A DNA stretch of 55,279 nucleotides from JAFDWI01 sp964595905 (GTDB lineage Bacteria > Actinomycetota > Acidimicrobiia > Acidimicrobiales > Iamiaceae): contig CAZQSU010000006.1 in assembly GCA_964595905.1 (NCBI GenBank), forward strand, positions 1-55,279, written 5' to 3'. The stretch's first letter is position 1. Every line of letters starts with the position of its first letter. This document shows positions 17,440 through 26,133 of the stretch, piece after piece. The position numbers were made by a program, and so were the translations under genes. Under the pieces are notes generated by a model, which saw only the letters and a list, made by a program, of their open reading frames with translations, was not told where the DNA came from and searched no databases.

Positions 17440-18480
17440 ATGTCGCCGGTGACCGACGCGCCCGAATCGGATGCCGCACCGACGGACGATCCGGTCGTGT
17501 CGCTGATCGTCCCGTCCCATCGCGGGGAGCGGCGCCTGCAGGTGCTCTTCGACGCCCTGCGCGCGCAGCGGTTCGCGCACCGTTGGGAGGTGATCGTCGT
17601 GATCGACGGAGTGGTGGACGACTCCGAGGGCGTCGTGCGCGCTGCCACCGATCTACCGGTACGGGCGGTCCGCTTCACCGAGAATCGGGGCCGACCGGCC
17701 GCGCTCAACGCCGGGTTCGCCGAGGCGCGCGGCGACGTGTTGATCCGTTGCGACGACGACCTCGAACCGGGCCCGTCGTATCTGGCCGACCATCTCCTCG
17801 CCCACCGGGGTCGGGCGCCGGTCGGTGCCGTCGGGTTGTACCGGAACCGATTCGCCGACACGCCGTTCGCGCGCGCGTACGGTCGTCGCTACGACACGTC
17901 GGTCCGGGCGGGTGCCTACGGCGGGACCTTGGGCGATCCGCGCTACTTCTGGGCCGGCAACTGTTCGGTCACCCGCGCCTCGTACGAGCGGGTGGGCGAC
18001 TACGACGAGCGTTTCCGAACCTACGGCTGGGAGGACATCGACTGGGGTTTCCGACTCGCCGCCGCGGGCGTGCCGATCGTGCTCGACCCTCGCCTCGAGA
18101 CGACCCACCACGCGGCGAACGCCGACGCGGTGATCCGTCTCCGGCGGGCCTACGCGTCGGGTCGGGCGCGGGTTCTTTTCGACGCGAAGCACGGCACGAG
18201 CTATGCGCCGAGCGCCGGTGCGGGAACGAAGGCGGAGGCGTGGCGGCGACTCGTCGAATCCGCCGCCGCACGCGCGGACCCGGAGCGGCTCGCCGACTGG
18301 GGTCGACGCATCGACGAACTGCTTCCGCATCTTCCGCCTGCAGTGGGCTTCCGGTTGGTGGCCGGAGCCGTCGACGCGGCCGCACTCGCCGGTTACCGTC
18401 GGGGCCTTGCCGACGCGGCGGCGTCCGGGCCCGGGTCGCGCCCGGTGGCGTCGACCGGCGCCGAGGAGGTTCGGCCGTGA
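17440..18480 (+). CDS. Glycosyltransferase family 2 (first of tandem pair)
   Basis: A 346-residue GT-A fold glycosyltransferase. VVSLIVPSHRGERRLQVLFDAL opens the fold, ENRGRPAALNAGFAEARGD leads to the metal-binding RCDDDL, and YGWEDIDWGFRL is the conserved ED segment used by many GT2 enzymes. The ATG at 17440 begins one base after the previous stop. It is clearly paralogous to the next gene, sharing the same domain layout and a nearly identical DNA stretch around the RCDDDL motif. It probably acts in repeat-unit synthesis; the sugar is unknown. Confidence 0.92.
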   Translation: MSPVTDAPESDAAPTDDPVVSLIVPSHRGERRLQVLFDALRAQRFAHRWEVIVVIDGVVDDSEGVVRAATDLPVRAVRFTENRGRPAALNAGFAEARGDVLIRCDDDLEPGPSYLADHLLAHRGRAPVGAVGLYRNRFADTPFARAYGRRYDTSVRAGAYGGTLGDPRYFWAGNCSVTRASYERVGDYDERFRTYGWEDIDWGFRLAAAGVPIVLDPRLETTHHAANADAVIRLRRAYASGRARVLFDAKHGTSYAPSAGAGTKAEAWRRLVESAAARADPERLADWGRRIDELLPHLPPAVGFRLVAGAVDAAALAGYRRGLADAAASGPGSRPVASTGAEEVRP

Positions 18481-19415
18481 CGACGCCGAAGCTGAGTGTC
18501 GTCGTGCCCTCGCACGGCGGTGCCGACCGGCTGCCCGTGCTGCTCGCGGGTCTGCGGGCGCAGTCGTTCGAGGGCGCCTGGGAACTCGTGGTGGTGCTCG
18601 ACGGCGTGATCGACGACTCCGTCGACGTGGTGCACGCCGCCGACGATCTACCGGTCCGCGTCGTCGAACTTCCCGAGAACCGGGGCCGCCCTGCGGCGCT
18701 CAATGCCGGGTTCGCCGAGGCGCGGGGCGACGTGTTGATCCGTTGTGACGACGACCTCGGCGTCGCCCCGAGCTTTCTGGCCCGTCACGCCGCGGCGCAC
18801 GGCGAACCCGGACCGGTCGGTGTCGTGGGATTGTGTCACGACGTCCTCGACGATTCCCCCTATGCCCGGTGCTACGGACGGCCGGCGAATCGGCGGCTCA
18901 GGGATGCCGCCTACCGGTTGCCGCCGGAGCGTTGGTGGAAGTACTGGGCGGCGAACTGCTCGGTCACCCGGGCCACGTTCGAACGCGTCGGCGCGTACGA
19001 CGAGCGCTTTCGCGCGTACGGCTGGGAAGACGTCGACTGGGGCTACCGACTCCACCTGGCCGGTGTGCCGGTGATCCTGGAACCTCGTCTGGAGGTGCTG
19101 CACCTGGCGGCGAGTTCGAGCACGGCGATCCGCGTGCGGCGGGCGTTCCTGGGTGGCCGCGCCCACGCCCGATTCGACCGCAAGCACGGCATGGACCCTC
19201 GGCGGCCCGACGCGGTCGGGTCGGCCCAGCGCGCCTGGCGGGCGGCGGTGGAATCGGTCGCGCGCGGTGGTTCCGAGGCGCGGTTCGAGGCGCGCGCCCG
19301 CGCGTTGGACCGTCGCCTCGACCGGCTGCCCCACGCGGCCGCGGCGCGCGCGGTGGCATTCCTGGTGGAGGCCGCGTCGATCGCGGGCTACGCGAGCGTC
19401 GAGGACCGCGCGTGA
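18477..19415 (+). CDS. Glycosyltransferase family 2 (second of tandem pair)
   Basis: A 312-residue GT2 protein starting at GTG 18477 inside the stop of its paralogue. It shows LSVVVPSHGGADRLPVLLAGL, the shared NRGRPAALNAGFAEARGD block, RCDDDL, then AANCSVTRATFERVG and YGWEDVDWGYRL. The region between RCDDDL and WEDVDWG differs most from the first copy, which is where acceptor specificity usually resides. This is a tandem duplication that has diverged in substrate choice, by inference. Confidence 0.92.
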   Translation: MTTPKLSVVVPSHGGADRLPVLLAGLRAQSFEGAWELVVVLDGVIDDSVDVVHAADDLPVRVVELPENRGRPAALNAGFAEARGDVLIRCDDDLGVAPSFLARHAAAHGEPGPVGVVGLCHDVLDDSPYARCYGRPANRRLRDAAYRLPPERWWKYWAANCSVTRATFERVGAYDERFRAYGWEDVDWGYRLHLAGVPVILEPRLEVLHLAASSSTAIRVRRAFLGGRAHARFDRKHGMDPRRPDAVGSAQRAWRAAVESVARGGSEARFEARARALDRRLDRLPHAAAARAVAFLVEAASIAGYASVEDRA

Positions 19416-19487
19416 TCGCCCGCGGGCGGAGCGCGGGGTCGGCGCCGAGCGCCGCAGTTCCGATGGTGGACCGGTATCGTTCCGCCG

Positions 19488-20225
19488 GTGTCTGACGAGC
19501 AGCGCGGCCGGATCTCCCTGCCCGCCGACGCGGTGCGGCCCGCGGTGGTCGCCATGTCGGTCTGGTGTGCGCTGCAGGTGGTCGGCATCGTCGCGGGGCT
19601 CGCCCTGGTCGGGCGTCACGGCGACGGGCCGGCCCGCCACGTCGACGTACCGGTCCACGACTGGTTCGTCGACCACCGGTGGCACCTCGTGACGATCTCC
19701 AAGGTCGTGGCCGTGGTCTTCGACGCCAAGCTGCTCGGGATCATCACCGTCGTCTTGACCGGCGCCGTCGTGGCGGTCGCCTGGTGGCGTGGCCGGTTCC
19801 GGTGGTCGCTGCTCGGTCCGTTCCTCGCGTACCTGGGAGCCGAGGCGACCGTCTACGTCGTGCGGCTGGTGATCCACCGACCACGGCCCACGAGCGCGGT
19901 CTACCCGGGCGCCGGCGCCGTGCCCGGCGTCCACGAGACGTCATGGTCGTTTCCCTCGGGTCACGCGACCGGGCCGATCGCCCTGTTGATCGCTCTCGCC
20001 GGTATCTGGGTCCTGCGCCGGGGCGCGACGTGGGTCTACGCGGTCGCCGTGGTGCTGGGCCTGGCGATCGCGACGACCCGACTCGTGCTCGGCGTGCACT
20101 GGTTCACCGACGTGGGCACCGGCGCAGTGATCGGCTGCATCTGGGGCGCCACCGTGTGCTGGGTGCAGCACCGCGCCGATGGCGCCGTGGGCACGCGGAA
20201 CGACGTCGCCGACCCGGTCACCTGA
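19488..20225 (+). CDS. PAP2-type phosphatase, membrane protein
   Basis: A 245-residue membrane phosphatase with the three-part acid-phosphatase signature. Part one is Arg126-x6-Arg133-Pro134 (RLVIHRPRP, with Arg in place of the usual Lys), part two PSGH at 156-159, and part three Arg198-x5-His204-x3-Asp208 in TTRLVLGVHWFTD. About five hydrophobic segments are visible. Family members dephosphorylate lipid pyrophosphates such as undecaprenyl pyrophosphate. At the end of a polysaccharide locus this would recycle the lipid carrier released by the polymerase or ligase. It starts at GTG 19488, 72 bases after the GT2 gene. Confidence 0.9.
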   Translation: MSDEQRGRISLPADAVRPAVVAMSVWCALQVVGIVAGLALVGRHGDGPARHVDVPVHDWFVDHRWHLVTISKVVAVVFDAKLLGIITVVLTGAVVAVAWWRGRFRWSLLGPFLAYLGAEATVYVVRLVIHRPRPTSAVYPGAGAVPGVHETSWSFPSGHATGPIALLIALAGIWVLRRGATWVYAVAVVLGLAIATTRLVLGVHWFTDVGTGAVIGCIWGATVCWVQHRADGAVGTRNDVADPVT

Positions 20226-20272
20226 TCGCGCGCGTGGGGCCGTGCACGGCACGACCCGGCGCGTCGACCGAC

Positions 20273-20668
20273 TCAGCCGCCGTCGCCGAGGCGTGCCACG
20301 CTCCGGCGCGGAGCGGTGAGCCGGTACGACGCGTCGAGAAGTTCGGCGACCTCGTCCCAGTCGGTGTCGTCGTCGAGATCGAGGCCGATCCATCCCGACG
20401 GGCCCAGGTACGCCGGGACGAACGTCCGGCCGTCGGCTTCGAAGCCGCGACGGTCGTCGGGGTCGGGGATGACCACCACCGCCCGGTCGTGAGGCACCCA
20501 CTCGCCGTCCGAGCGGACCGACGCGCCGTAGTAGGCGAAGATCTTCCTGGTGAAGAAGGCCGGTCGCCCGTGCGACACCTTCTCGTCCGCGTCGGGGAAC
20601 GCGAGTGCCAGGTCCCGGACCCGTCGAAGGAACGGGTCGGCGTCGTCGAACATGATCGGATGGCTCAT
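20273..20668 (-). CDS. MmcQ/YjbR family protein
   Basis: A 131-residue protein of the MmcQ/YjbR fold. Recognisable parts are the helical start FLRRVRDLALAFPDADEKVSHGRPAFF, TRKIFAYYG, the strand VVVIPDPDDRRGF, then FVPAYLGPSGWIGLDL and a final helical ELLDASYRLTAP. The fold resembles a DNA-binding domain and is often called a DNA-binding or DUF1801/YjbR-like protein, but its function is not established. It converges with the phosphatase gene across 47 bases that contain a perfect 12-base palindrome at 20239-20250. Confidence 0.85.
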   Translation of the reverse strand: MSHPIMFDDADPFLRRVRDLALAFPDADEKVSHGRPAFFTRKIFAYYGASVRSDGEWVPHDRAVVVIPDPDDRRGFEADGRTFVPAYLGPSGWIGLDLDDDTDWDEVAELLDASYRLTAPRRSVARLGDGG

Positions 20669-20742
20669 GTCGCGAGACGGTACCCCCCGGCCGGGGCCGC
20701 CGTGGTCGGTGCCGGTCCGCGGCGCCCGGCGGAACCGTCTGC

Positions 20743-21615
20743 TCAGCGGGGAGCGAGCTCGAGCAGTTCGGCGGCGGCGCGCAGTGCCCGCAGATGACCC
20801 TCCACGCCGCCCAGGCCGAGGCGCATCGTGTCGATGCCAAGATGACTGGCCCCGGCGTCACGCCAGCGCCCCACCTGGCGGACGAATCGCCGGGGGTCGT
20901 CGGGCTGCCACTGCACCCGTCCTTCCATGCCGAGTCCGGAGATGTCGCGTCCCGTCTCGGCCGCCGACGCGGCGATCGTGGCCCGGGCCGCGTCGAGCGC
21001 ATCGCCGGGTGGGACCATCGGGAACCAGCCGTCTGCGAGGCGACCGATGCGCCGGTAGGCCGGTTCGGATGCCCCGCCGACCCAGATCGGGATCGGGCGC
21101 TGCACCGGCGGAGGGCACAGCCCGGCGCCGGTGACCCGCTCGAAACCGTCGTCGACGGTGACGCTGCGCTCGGTCCACAGTCGCCGTAGCAACGGGATCT
21201 GGTGATCGAGGCGGCGCCCCCGGGTTGCGAAATCCTGGCCCAGAGCTTCGTACTCGACGCGGTTCCAGCCGACCGCGACCCCGAGCCGGAAGCGACCCTC
21301 GGCCAAGAGGTCGACCTCGGCGGCCTGTTTGGCGACGAGCGCGGTGGGTCGCTGCGGGGCGATCAGGATGCCGGTGACGAACTCGAGACGCGTGACCGCG
21401 GCGAGGTAGCCGAACAGCACGAGTGGTTCGTGGAACGTCGTGTCGATGTCGTACGGGCCGTCGAAGGGTGCGTGGACGACCGGATCGGTCCCGAGCACGT
21501 GGTCGTACGCGAGCAGATGGCGGTAGCCGAGTTGCTCGACCCCCTGGCCGTAGGCACGCACCGCAGCGACGTCGCCGCCGAGGTCGAGCTGGGGAAAGAT
21601 GACGCCGATCTGCAT
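20743..21615 (-). CDS. LLM class F420-dependent oxidoreductase
   Basis: A 290-residue luciferase-like TIM-barrel protein. IGVIFPQLDLGGD at the start, the YDHVLG and DTTFHEPLVLFGYLAAVT segments, then RFRLGVAVGWNRVEYEALG and PIPIWVGGASEPAYRR are typical of the F420-dependent subgroup common in actinobacteria. The preferred start is ATG 21615, because MQIGVIFPQ is the canonical N-terminus; an ATG at 21633 would add six residues. The substrate is unknown. Its presence is one of the reasons to think the host makes coenzyme F420. Confidence 0.9.
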   Translation of the reverse strand: MQIGVIFPQLDLGGDVAAVRAYGQGVEQLGYRHLLAYDHVLGTDPVVHAPFDGPYDIDTTFHEPLVLFGYLAAVTRLEFVTGILIAPQRPTALVAKQAAEVDLLAEGRFRLGVAVGWNRVEYEALGQDFATRGRRLDHQIPLLRRLWTERSVTVDDGFERVTGAGLCPPPVQRPIPIWVGGASEPAYRRIGRLADGWFPMVPPGDALDAARATIAASAAETGRDISGLGMEGRVQWQPDDPRRFVRQVGRWRDAGASHLGIDTMRLGLGGVEGHLRALRAAAELLELAPR

Positions 21616-21671
21616 GGCGCTCACGCTACCCACACGCCGTACGGCGTCGACTCGCCCGCATCGCCCGACCC

Positions 21672-23198
21672 TCAGACGGGCGGGCGGTGGCCGAACTCGG
21701 TCGGCGACGCGGCCTGCCAGGCCAACGCCCAGGGTTCGGGAGCCTCGGCGAGCAGTTCACCCGGTGCCAGCCAGTGGTACAGCTCCGCGTACGACGCCGA
21801 CTGCGAACTCGAGATGTTCTGGCGCAGCATCGCCGGGCTCAACTCCGACGGATCATGGGCACCCAGAGCGGCCATCATCCGCATGGCCTCGGCGACCGTG
21901 GCCTGCTGGTAGCGACGGACCCGCTCGGCCTTCTCGGGCACGTCGACGGCCCGTTGGCGCCACGGGCTCTGGGTGGTGACGCCCACCGGGCACCTGTTGG
22001 TGTGGCACTTCTGGGCCTGGATGCAGCCGATCGCCATCATCATCGCCCGGGCGGCGTTGGTGTAGTCGGCGCCCTGGATCAGGCGGCTGACCACGTCCCG
22101 GCCCGTCGACACCTTGCCGGCGGCACCCACCCGGATCTTCTCCCGCAGCCCCGCACCGACGAGCGCATTGTGCACGTCCATCAGGCCGTGGGTGAGCGGC
22201 ATGCCCACGGCGTTCGAGAACTCGAGCGGGGCGGCCCCCGTGCCGCCCTCGGCTCCGTCGACGACGATGAAGTCGGGGGTGATGCCGGTGGCGAGCATCG
22301 CCTTGACGATCGCCAGCACCTCGACCCGGGAACCGACACAGAGTTTGAAACCGGTCGGCTTGCCGCTGGCGAGCTCACGGAGTCGGGCGATGAACTCCAG
22401 GAGCCCCACGGGGGTCGAGAACGTCGAGTGCGCCGACGGGCTGACACACTTCACGCCCTCGGGCACGCCCCGCACCCGGGCGATCTCGGCCGAGACCTTC
22501 GCCGCGGGCAACACCCCGCCCACCCCCGGCTTGGCGCCTTGGGAGAGTTTCAGCGAGATGCACTTGACCGCGTCGGCCGCGGCCTTGTCGGCGAACTGGA
22601 CCGGGTCGAACGCGCCGTCCGCGGTGCGTGTACCGAAGTACGCGCTGCCGATCTCCCAGATCAGGTCACCGCCGTACTCGAGGTGGTACTCGCTCAATCC
22701 GCCCTCACCGGTGTCATGGGCGAAGCCGCCGAGCGCCGCTCCCTTGTTCAACGCCCGCACCGCGTTGGCCGAGAGCGACCCGAAGCTCATGGCCGACACG
22801 TTCAACAGGGCCATGTCGTAGGGCCGGGTGCAGTCCGAGCCGCCGATCCGCACGCGCCACGCCGAAGCGGGGACACCCACGGGGGCGACCGAATGGGCCA
22901 GGTACTCGTAGCCGATCGCGTTGACGTCGAGTTCGGTGCCGAAGGGCTTCTCGCCGTGCGTGCCCTTGGCCCGTTCGTAGATCACCGACCGGACGTCGCG
23001 GCTGTAGGGGCGACCGTCGAAGTTCCGTTCGATGAAGTACTGCTGGACCTCGGGGCGGACGCCTTCGAGCAGGTAACGCAGGTGGCCGACCACCGGGTAG
23101 GCGCGCAGCAGCGCGTGGCGCTTCTGGAGCACGTCGCGTGCACCGAGCCCGGCGAGTCCGGCGCCGATGCCGAGCGCGGCGGCCACCGACCGTTTCAT
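21672..23198 (-). CDS. FMN-binding glutamate synthase family protein
   Basis: A 508-residue stand-alone glutamate-synthase alpha-type (GltS FMN) domain with a short N-terminal hydrophobic anchor (VAAALGIGAGLAGLGA). The FMN barrel shows MSFGSLSANAVRALNKGA, DTGEGGLSEYH and FIVVDGAEGGTGAAP. The cluster motif CIQAQKCHTNRCPVG matches the iron-sulfur cysteines of GltB. There is no amidotransferase domain, so ammonia-producing glutaminase activity is absent. Such proteins are widespread in bacteria but their reaction is not established. It follows the sugar kinase on the same strand with 128 bases between them. Confidence 0.92.
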   Translation of the reverse strand: MKRSVAAALGIGAGLAGLGARDVLQKRHALLRAYPVVGHLRYLLEGVRPEVQQYFIERNFDGRPYSRDVRSVIYERAKGTHGEKPFGTELDVNAIGYEYLAHSVAPVGVPASAWRVRIGGSDCTRPYDMALLNVSAMSFGSLSANAVRALNKGAALGGFAHDTGEGGLSEYHLEYGGDLIWEIGSAYFGTRTADGAFDPVQFADKAAADAVKCISLKLSQGAKPGVGGVLPAAKVSAEIARVRGVPEGVKCVSPSAHSTFSTPVGLLEFIARLRELASGKPTGFKLCVGSRVEVLAIVKAMLATGITPDFIVVDGAEGGTGAAPLEFSNAVGMPLTHGLMDVHNALVGAGLREKIRVGAAGKVSTGRDVVSRLIQGADYTNAARAMMMAIGCIQAQKCHTNRCPVGVTTQSPWRQRAVDVPEKAERVRRYQQATVAEAMRMMAALGAHDPSELSPAMLRQNISSSQSASYAELYHWLAPGELLAEAPEPWALAWQAASPTEFGHRPPV

Positions 23199-23326
23199 GT
23201 CGACCCTCCGAGGCAGCGCATCGACCGAACCCTATCGACCCGTCCGGGTCCGTTCGTTCCGACCGCTCCGGCTGTCGTGGCCGAGCGGCTCCGGCGATCG
23301 ACACCGGGCCCAGCGACCACCAGCGC

Positions 23327-24814
23327 TCAGGGTGGTCCGACGAGCAGTGCCGCGTCGGTGAGCTCCCGAAAACGTCGGTAGCGACCCTCGGTGGCTTCCC
23401 GCCAGGCCGGGCGGGGCGCGACCCGGTGGCCGGTGGTGGCCCAGGCGTCGGCGCCCTCGACCCCGTCGGCGAGTCCCGCGACACACCGGGCCAGGTACGC
23501 CGCACCACGCGCCGCGCCGTCCGGGTGCGCCGCGACGTCCACCGGCAGTCCGGTGACATCCGCGAACGCCTGCATGAGCCCGGCGCAGCGGGTGCCACCA
23601 CCGGTCGCGACGATGCGCTTGGGGTCCGCGCCTGCGGCGGCGGCCAACTCGACGTGGTGGCGCACCACGAAGCCGCCGGCCTCGTGTGCCGCCCGCAGCA
23701 CCTGGGCGGGTCCGTGGTGCAGGCCCACGTCGAACAGCGCGGCGCGCAGGTCGCGTCGGTGCAGCGGGGTGCGTTCGCCCCGCACGTAGGGCAGCCACAC
23801 CGGGACGTCGGCCGGATCGGTGGCCGGTCGGTCGTCGGCGTCGTCGGGCGAGCACCCCAGGAGCCGGGCGACATGGTCCTGGAACAGGCCACCCGCGTTC
23901 GACGGTCCGCCGACGAGGCAACGCCCGGGAAACCGTTCCGAGAAGTGGTGGGGGATCGACCAGGTGCCGGGCGCGCGGCACCACTGCCCGGTGACCACCC
24001 AGGTGATCAGAGTGGTCCCGCAGATGACGAGCACGTCGCCGGGGTCGTTCGCGCCCGACACGATCTGCTCGGCGTAGCCGTCGACGGTGCCGCCCGCGAG
24101 CACGGCCCCTGCGCCGGCGAGTCCGTCGCGGATGCGTCCGGCGACCTCGACTTGGCCGACGATGCGCGGCAGACGGTCGACCGTCGTGCCGGCCTCCGCG
24201 GCGAGCGCGGCGTCCCAGGACGTGAGGTCGTACAGGGGGAACGCGGTCAGCGCCGTGTACTCGTCGACCACACCCTCACCGCCCAGGGCGCGGTTGGCCA
24301 CGGCCTGGGCGGGCCAGTAGCCGGTCGCGTCCGGGTACGCATCGACCAGCCACCGGAGAAAGGTGAGCAGTTCACCGCCGTCGCCGGGCAGCGACGCGTC
24401 GGCCACGGAGTGGACGCCGCGCCGGTCGCCGTAGAGCAGGCCGGGCACGCGCGCATCCGCGCCGACGGCGGTCAGCGACGGCGCCATCGCCGCCACACAC
24501 ACCCCGGCCACCTCGCGCCCCGCGGCGACGCGGGCCAGGGCCTCGACGACGTCACGGTGCCACGCGTCGTCGACGACGTGTTCGAACGTGCCCGGCGGGT
24601 CGGTGACGAGCCGGTGGGGCAATCTGGCGCGCGTCACGATCTCGCCGGTCGCATCCACGGCGACGGCCTTGACCGACGTGGTGCCGATGTCGATCCCGAC
24701 CGTCACGGGGGCCGCTGACCGCACCCGATGGAAGTCCTCCGGGAGGCGGTCCGCGTCGGAAGACGTTTCGGTGCTCGCCGCGTCCGCCCGCTGCGTTTCT
24801 GACACGGGCGTCAT
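23327..24814 (-). CDS. FGGY family carbohydrate kinase (xylulokinase-like)
   Basis: A 495-residue sugar kinase. The ATP-binding start TVGIDIGTTSVKAVAVD is at about 38-54, with the FGGY signature region (ICGTTLITWVV and the later RIVATGGGTRCAGLMQAFADV) in the second half. The annotated ATG 24814 precedes a polar 36-residue leader. GTG 24724 has GGAGGA about 10 bases upstream and would remove most of that leader, so the true start may be there. The gene is divergent from a zinc alcohol dehydrogenase across 65 bases. It probably phosphorylates a pentulose or polyol produced by that dehydrogenase; this is inferred from context. Confidence 0.9.
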   Translation of the reverse strand: MTPVSETQRADAASTETSSDADRLPEDFHRVRSAAPVTVGIDIGTTSVKAVAVDATGEIVTRARLPHRLVTDPPGTFEHVVDDAWHRDVVEALARVAAGREVAGVCVAAMAPSLTAVGADARVPGLLYGDRRGVHSVADASLPGDGGELLTFLRWLVDAYPDATGYWPAQAVANRALGGEGVVDEYTALTAFPLYDLTSWDAALAAEAGTTVDRLPRIVGQVEVAGRIRDGLAGAGAVLAGGTVDGYAEQIVSGANDPGDVLVICGTTLITWVVTGQWCRAPGTWSIPHHFSERFPGRCLVGGPSNAGGLFQDHVARLLGCSPDDADDRPATDPADVPVWLPYVRGERTPLHRRDLRAALFDVGLHHGPAQVLRAAHEAGGFVVRHHVELAAAAGADPKRIVATGGGTRCAGLMQAFADVTGLPVDVAAHPDGAARGAAYLARCVAGLADGVEGADAWATTGHRVAPRPAWREATEGRYRRFRELTDAALLVGPP

Positions 24815-24879
24815 GTTAGGACGATCGCTGCTACCTTGACGTCGGTGATGCCCGCGACGACGACCGGTGGGGTGGGCCG

Positions 24880-26133
24880 GTGAAGGCGCTCGTGTTCGGT
24901 GTCGCCCCCGAGGCGTGGACGCCGCCGCCGGATGCCACCGAACTCGCCCGCAACCTGGCCACGTCGCCGGTCGCGCTGCGCGACGTGCCCGACGCCCGAC
25001 CCCTGCGCGACGACTGGGTCGTGCTCCGGCCCCGCCTCACCGGCATCTGCGGGTCCGACGCCAAACAGGTGCTCGGCGACTTCGAGGGCGACACCGACTC
25101 CGCACTCAGCGGTATGGCGACCTTTCCCCAGATCCTCGGCCACGAGATCGTCGCCGACGTGGTCGAACTCGGGCCGGCGGCCCACGGCGTCGAAGAAGGC
25201 GCGCGGGTCGTGGTCGACCCGTGGCTCGGTTGCGTGCCCCGTGGGGTCGCGCCGCCGTGCCCGGTGTGTGCGGCCGGTGACCTGAGCCTGTGCGAGCACT
25301 TCGACGCGGGCGGAATCGCCACCGGCATCCACCTCGGCACCTCGCGGGACGCCTCGGGTGGCTACGCGGAGTCGTTCGCCGCGCATCCCTCGATGCTCTA
25401 CCCGGTACCCGACGAACTCCCCGACGAGATCGCCGTGTGCGCCGACCCGTTCGCCGTGGCGCTGCACGGTGTCACCCGGCACCCGCCCTCGACCGACGAC
25501 CGGGTGCTCGTCTGGGGGGCCGGCGCGCTCGGCCTGTGCACGATCGCGATCGTGCGGGCATTGTTCCCACACGTCCGCATCGCGACGGTGGCACGCTTCG
25601 ACGCGCAGGCCGACCTCGCCGCCGACCTGGGCGCGGACCACGTCGTCCGCCTCGGCGACTCCGCATCCCTCCTCGCCGACCTGGCGGCATGGTCCGGTGG
25701 CCGTCTCCGCCCGACGATGGACGGTCTCGACGGGCTGCCGTTGTGCCTGCCGGGGGGCATCGCCGTCGCGTACGACACCATCGGCAAACCCGGGACCTTC
25801 GAGATCGAGACCCGGGTGCTCGCCGCTCGGGGCACGATCGTCGTCACCGGCGTGCACGTCCCGGGCCGTTGGGAGTGGTCGCCGCACTACTTCAAGGAGA
25901 TCACCATCGTCGGCTCGAACGCCTTCGGGGTCGAAGAGGTCGAGGGCGTGCGGGCGCACGGCATCGCCCACTACCTCGCCCTGGCCGGCCGCGGCAGGGT
26001 CGATCTGCGTGGCCTCGTGAGCCACGTGTTCGCTCTCGACGACTGGCGCGAGGCGTTTCTCGCGCTGGCCGACCAACGCACGAGCGGCGCCGTCAAGGTG
26101 GCGCTCGCACCGACACACCGGGTGAGAAGATGA
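24880..26133 (+). CDS. Zinc-dependent alcohol dehydrogenase (medium-chain)
   Basis: A 417-residue medium-chain dehydrogenase. The catalytic zinc site is in GICGSDAK and GHEIVADVVELG. The structural zinc cysteines are in CVPRGVAPPCPVCAAGDLSLC. The Rossmann motif is VLVWGAGALGLCTIAI. It starts at GTG 24880 and overlaps the copper amine oxidase start by 4 bases. It is longer than typical family members because of an inserted segment near ASLLADLAAWSGGRLRPTMDG. It likely oxidises an alcohol or polyol, with the amine oxidase acting on a related amino compound; that link is inference from the overlap. Confidence 0.93.
   Translation: MKALVFGVAPEAWTPPPDATELARNLATSPVALRDVPDARPLRDDWVVLRPRLTGICGSDAKQVLGDFEGDTDSALSGMATFPQILGHEIVADVVELGPAAHGVEEGARVVVDPWLGCVPRGVAPPCPVCAAGDLSLCEHFDAGGIATGIHLGTSRDASGGYAESFAAHPSMLYPVPDELPDEIAVCADPFAVALHGVTRHPPSTDDRVLVWGAGALGLCTIAIVRALFPHVRIATVARFDAQADLAADLGADHVVRLGDSASLLADLAAWSGGRLRPTMDGLDGLPLCLPGGIAVAYDTIGKPGTFEIETRVLAARGTIVVTGVHVPGRWEWSPHYFKEITIVGSNAFGVEEVEGVRAHGIAHYLALAGRGRVDLRGLVSHVFALDDWREAFLALADQRTSGAVKVALAPTHRVRR

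Noticed and set aside
20239..20250. Perfect 12-base palindrome GCCGTGCACGGC between convergent genes
   Set aside because: It is short, has no loop and is easily produced by chance in GC-rich DNA; no terminator tail follows.
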